Assembly: GCF_024586915.1 (NCBI RefSeq)
Contig: NZ_JANBVS010000021.1
Location: 1 to 64,000 of the forward strand
From: Bradyrhizobium sp. SRS-191
GTDB lineage: Bacteria; Pseudomonadota; Alphaproteobacteria; Rhizobiales; Xanthobacteraceae
DNA: 64,000 nucleotides
Reading direction: 5' to 3'
The position numbers and the translations under genes are program-made. The notes under the pieces are model-generated. The model saw nothing but the letters and a program-made list of their open reading frames with translations. It was not told where the DNA came from and ran no database searches. This document shows, one piece after another, positions 63,142-64,000 of this stretch. How positions within the stretch are numbered: position 1 is the first letter of the stretch; every line of letters starts with the position of its first letter.

Positions 63142-64000
63142 ATGGACCTGATCATTCGCAACGCGGTGCTGGCGCAGCAAGGCGAGCTGCGCCGCGCCGA
63201 TATCGGAATTTCCAAAGGCCTGATCGTGGCGATCGAGGCTGGGCTGCAGGCGGACGGCGAGGAGCGCGATGCGGAGAATTGCCTCGTCGTGCCCGGCTTC
63301 ATCGAGACCCATATTCATCTCGACAAGACCTGCATCCTCGATCGCTGCACCATCAAGGAGGGCACGGTCGCCGAAGCGGTGCGCGAGACTGCCGCGGCCA
63401 AGCGCAACTTCACGGCTGACGATGTCTACACCAGGGCGAAGCAGACCGTGGAACGCTGCGTCAGCCATGGCACGATGCGGATGCGCACCCATGTCGAGCT
63501 CGATCCGGGCATCGGCTTCATTGCGTTCGAGGCGATCCAGCAGCTCGCGCGCGACTACGCCTGGGCGCTCGATCTCGAGATCTGCGTGTTTCCGCAGGAA
63601 GGCCTGACGAACTATCCGGGCACCGAGGAGCTGTTGATCGAGGGCCTGCGCCGCGGCGCGCGCACCATCGGCGCCGCGCCGTATTTCGACACCAATCCGC
63701 CGGCGCAGATCGATCGCATCTTCGCGATTGCGCGCGAGCACGATGTCGACATCGACATGCATCTCGATCTCGCCGAGACGCTCGATCACATGCAGATCGA
63801 ATATGTCTGCCGCAAGACGGAGGAATATGGCTGGGGCGGCCGCGTCGCCGTCGGCCATGTCACGCAATTGTCGCTGCTGCCGCCGGAGCGCTTCAACGCG
63901 ATCGCGGTGAAGCTTGCCGATGCCGGCGTCGCCGTGACGGTGCTGCCCTCGACCGACCTGCATCTGATGGGACGGCGGCAGGATCATGCGATCCCGCGCG
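63142..64000 (+). CDS. Cytosine deaminase-like amidohydrolase, 3' end outside window
   Basis: The 286 visible residues begin MDLIIRNAVLAQQGELRRAD. The metal motif HIHLDKT (FIETHIHLDKTC) is typical of the cytosine deaminase/isopropylammelide hydrolase branch, and further ligands are in DMHLDLAET and VGHVTQLS. The catalytic Asp is in LPSTDLHLMGR near the edge. GGCGGC precedes ATG 63142 at some distance; no better start was seen. It is divergent from URC1 across 258 bases. Cytosine to uracil would feed the URC genes, which is an inference from context. Confidence 0.85.
   Translation, partial: MDLIIRNAVLAQQGELRRADIGISKGLIVAIEAGLQADGEERDAENCLVVPGFIETHIHLDKTCILDRCTIKEGTVAEAVRETAAAKRNFTADDVYTRAKQTVERCVSHGTMRMRTHVELDPGIGFIAFEAIQQLARDYAWALDLEICVFPQEGLTNYPGTEELLIEGLRRGARTIGAAPYFDTNPPAQIDRIFAIAREHDVDIDMHLDLAETLDHMQIEYVCRKTEEYGWGGRVAVGHVTQLSLLPPERFNAIAVKLADAGVAVTVLPSTDLHLMGRRQDHAIPR

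Noticed and set aside
62884..63987. N-terminal extension of the URC1 frame
   Set aside because: The extension is antisense to the divergent amidohydrolase gene and does not resemble the family; ATG 62883 gives the normal start.

Overview
The window is a high-GC (roughly two-thirds G+C), densely coding stretch of an alphaproteobacterial chromosome. Gene content and the families of short palindromic intergenic repeats suggest Bradyrhizobium or a close relative; no rRNA or housekeeping marker is present to prove it. About sixty protein genes are supported. No tRNA, rRNA, CRISPR array, transposase or phage gene was recognised.

Region 1 (0.6-21.4 kb) is mainly a purine acquisition and degradation block. 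It holds a membrane-bound urate hydroxylase with a cytochrome c domain (puuD), a two-subunit molybdenum hydroxylase of xanthine dehydrogenase type, 8-oxoguanine deaminase, a dipeptide-type ABC transporter, a BMP-family (nucleoside-type) ABC transporter, a Tsx-like outer-membrane channel, a guanine/nucleoside deaminase and a CDF metal transporter. Together these can be read as outer-membrane entry, inner-membrane uptake, deamination, hydroxylation and urate opening.

Region 2 (21.4-32.2 kb) is mixed. It has an MFS transporter with a DeoR regulator divergent from dgoK-dgoA, a frameshifted PAP2 phosphatase followed by two small DUF3147-like membrane proteins, a MarR-FUSC efflux pair, and an unusual 884-residue protein fusing a Baeyer-Villiger-type monooxygenase to an alpha/beta-hydrolase.

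Region 3 (32.4-39 kb) contains serA followed by a freestanding protein that matches only the molybdate-binding C-terminal domain of ModC. Facing it is an operon yqeB-DUF2478-modE, and beyond that modABC. ModE here has only its DNA-binding part. Three sites of the form TGTAT-N8-ATATANC lie upstream of modA and of yqeB and are the best candidates for ModE operators. This locus is the most interesting part of the window.

Region 4 (39.4-50.2 kb) has an amidase with a histone-like basic tail, an M20 peptidase, and a full nitric oxide reductase cluster norEF / norCBQD with FNR/NnrR-type boxes in front of norE and norC. A DUF2267 gene follows with a FixK-type box.

Region 5 (50.4-58 kb) is a LysR-controlled cluster with a D-N-carbamoylase, a polar amino-acid-type ABC transporter with two paralogous binding proteins, a polysaccharide-deacetylase/allantoinase-like protein and an amidohydrolase. 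Region 6 (58-64 kb) holds uracil phosphoribosyltransferase, URC4 and URC1 (URC uracil catabolic pathway) and a divergent cytosine-deaminase-like gene running off the right edge. Several repeat families (at 1-155, 236-553, 11370-11510, 39197-39360, 50286-50444, 58105-58246, 59170-59372, 60037-60345) occupy most of the longer gaps.
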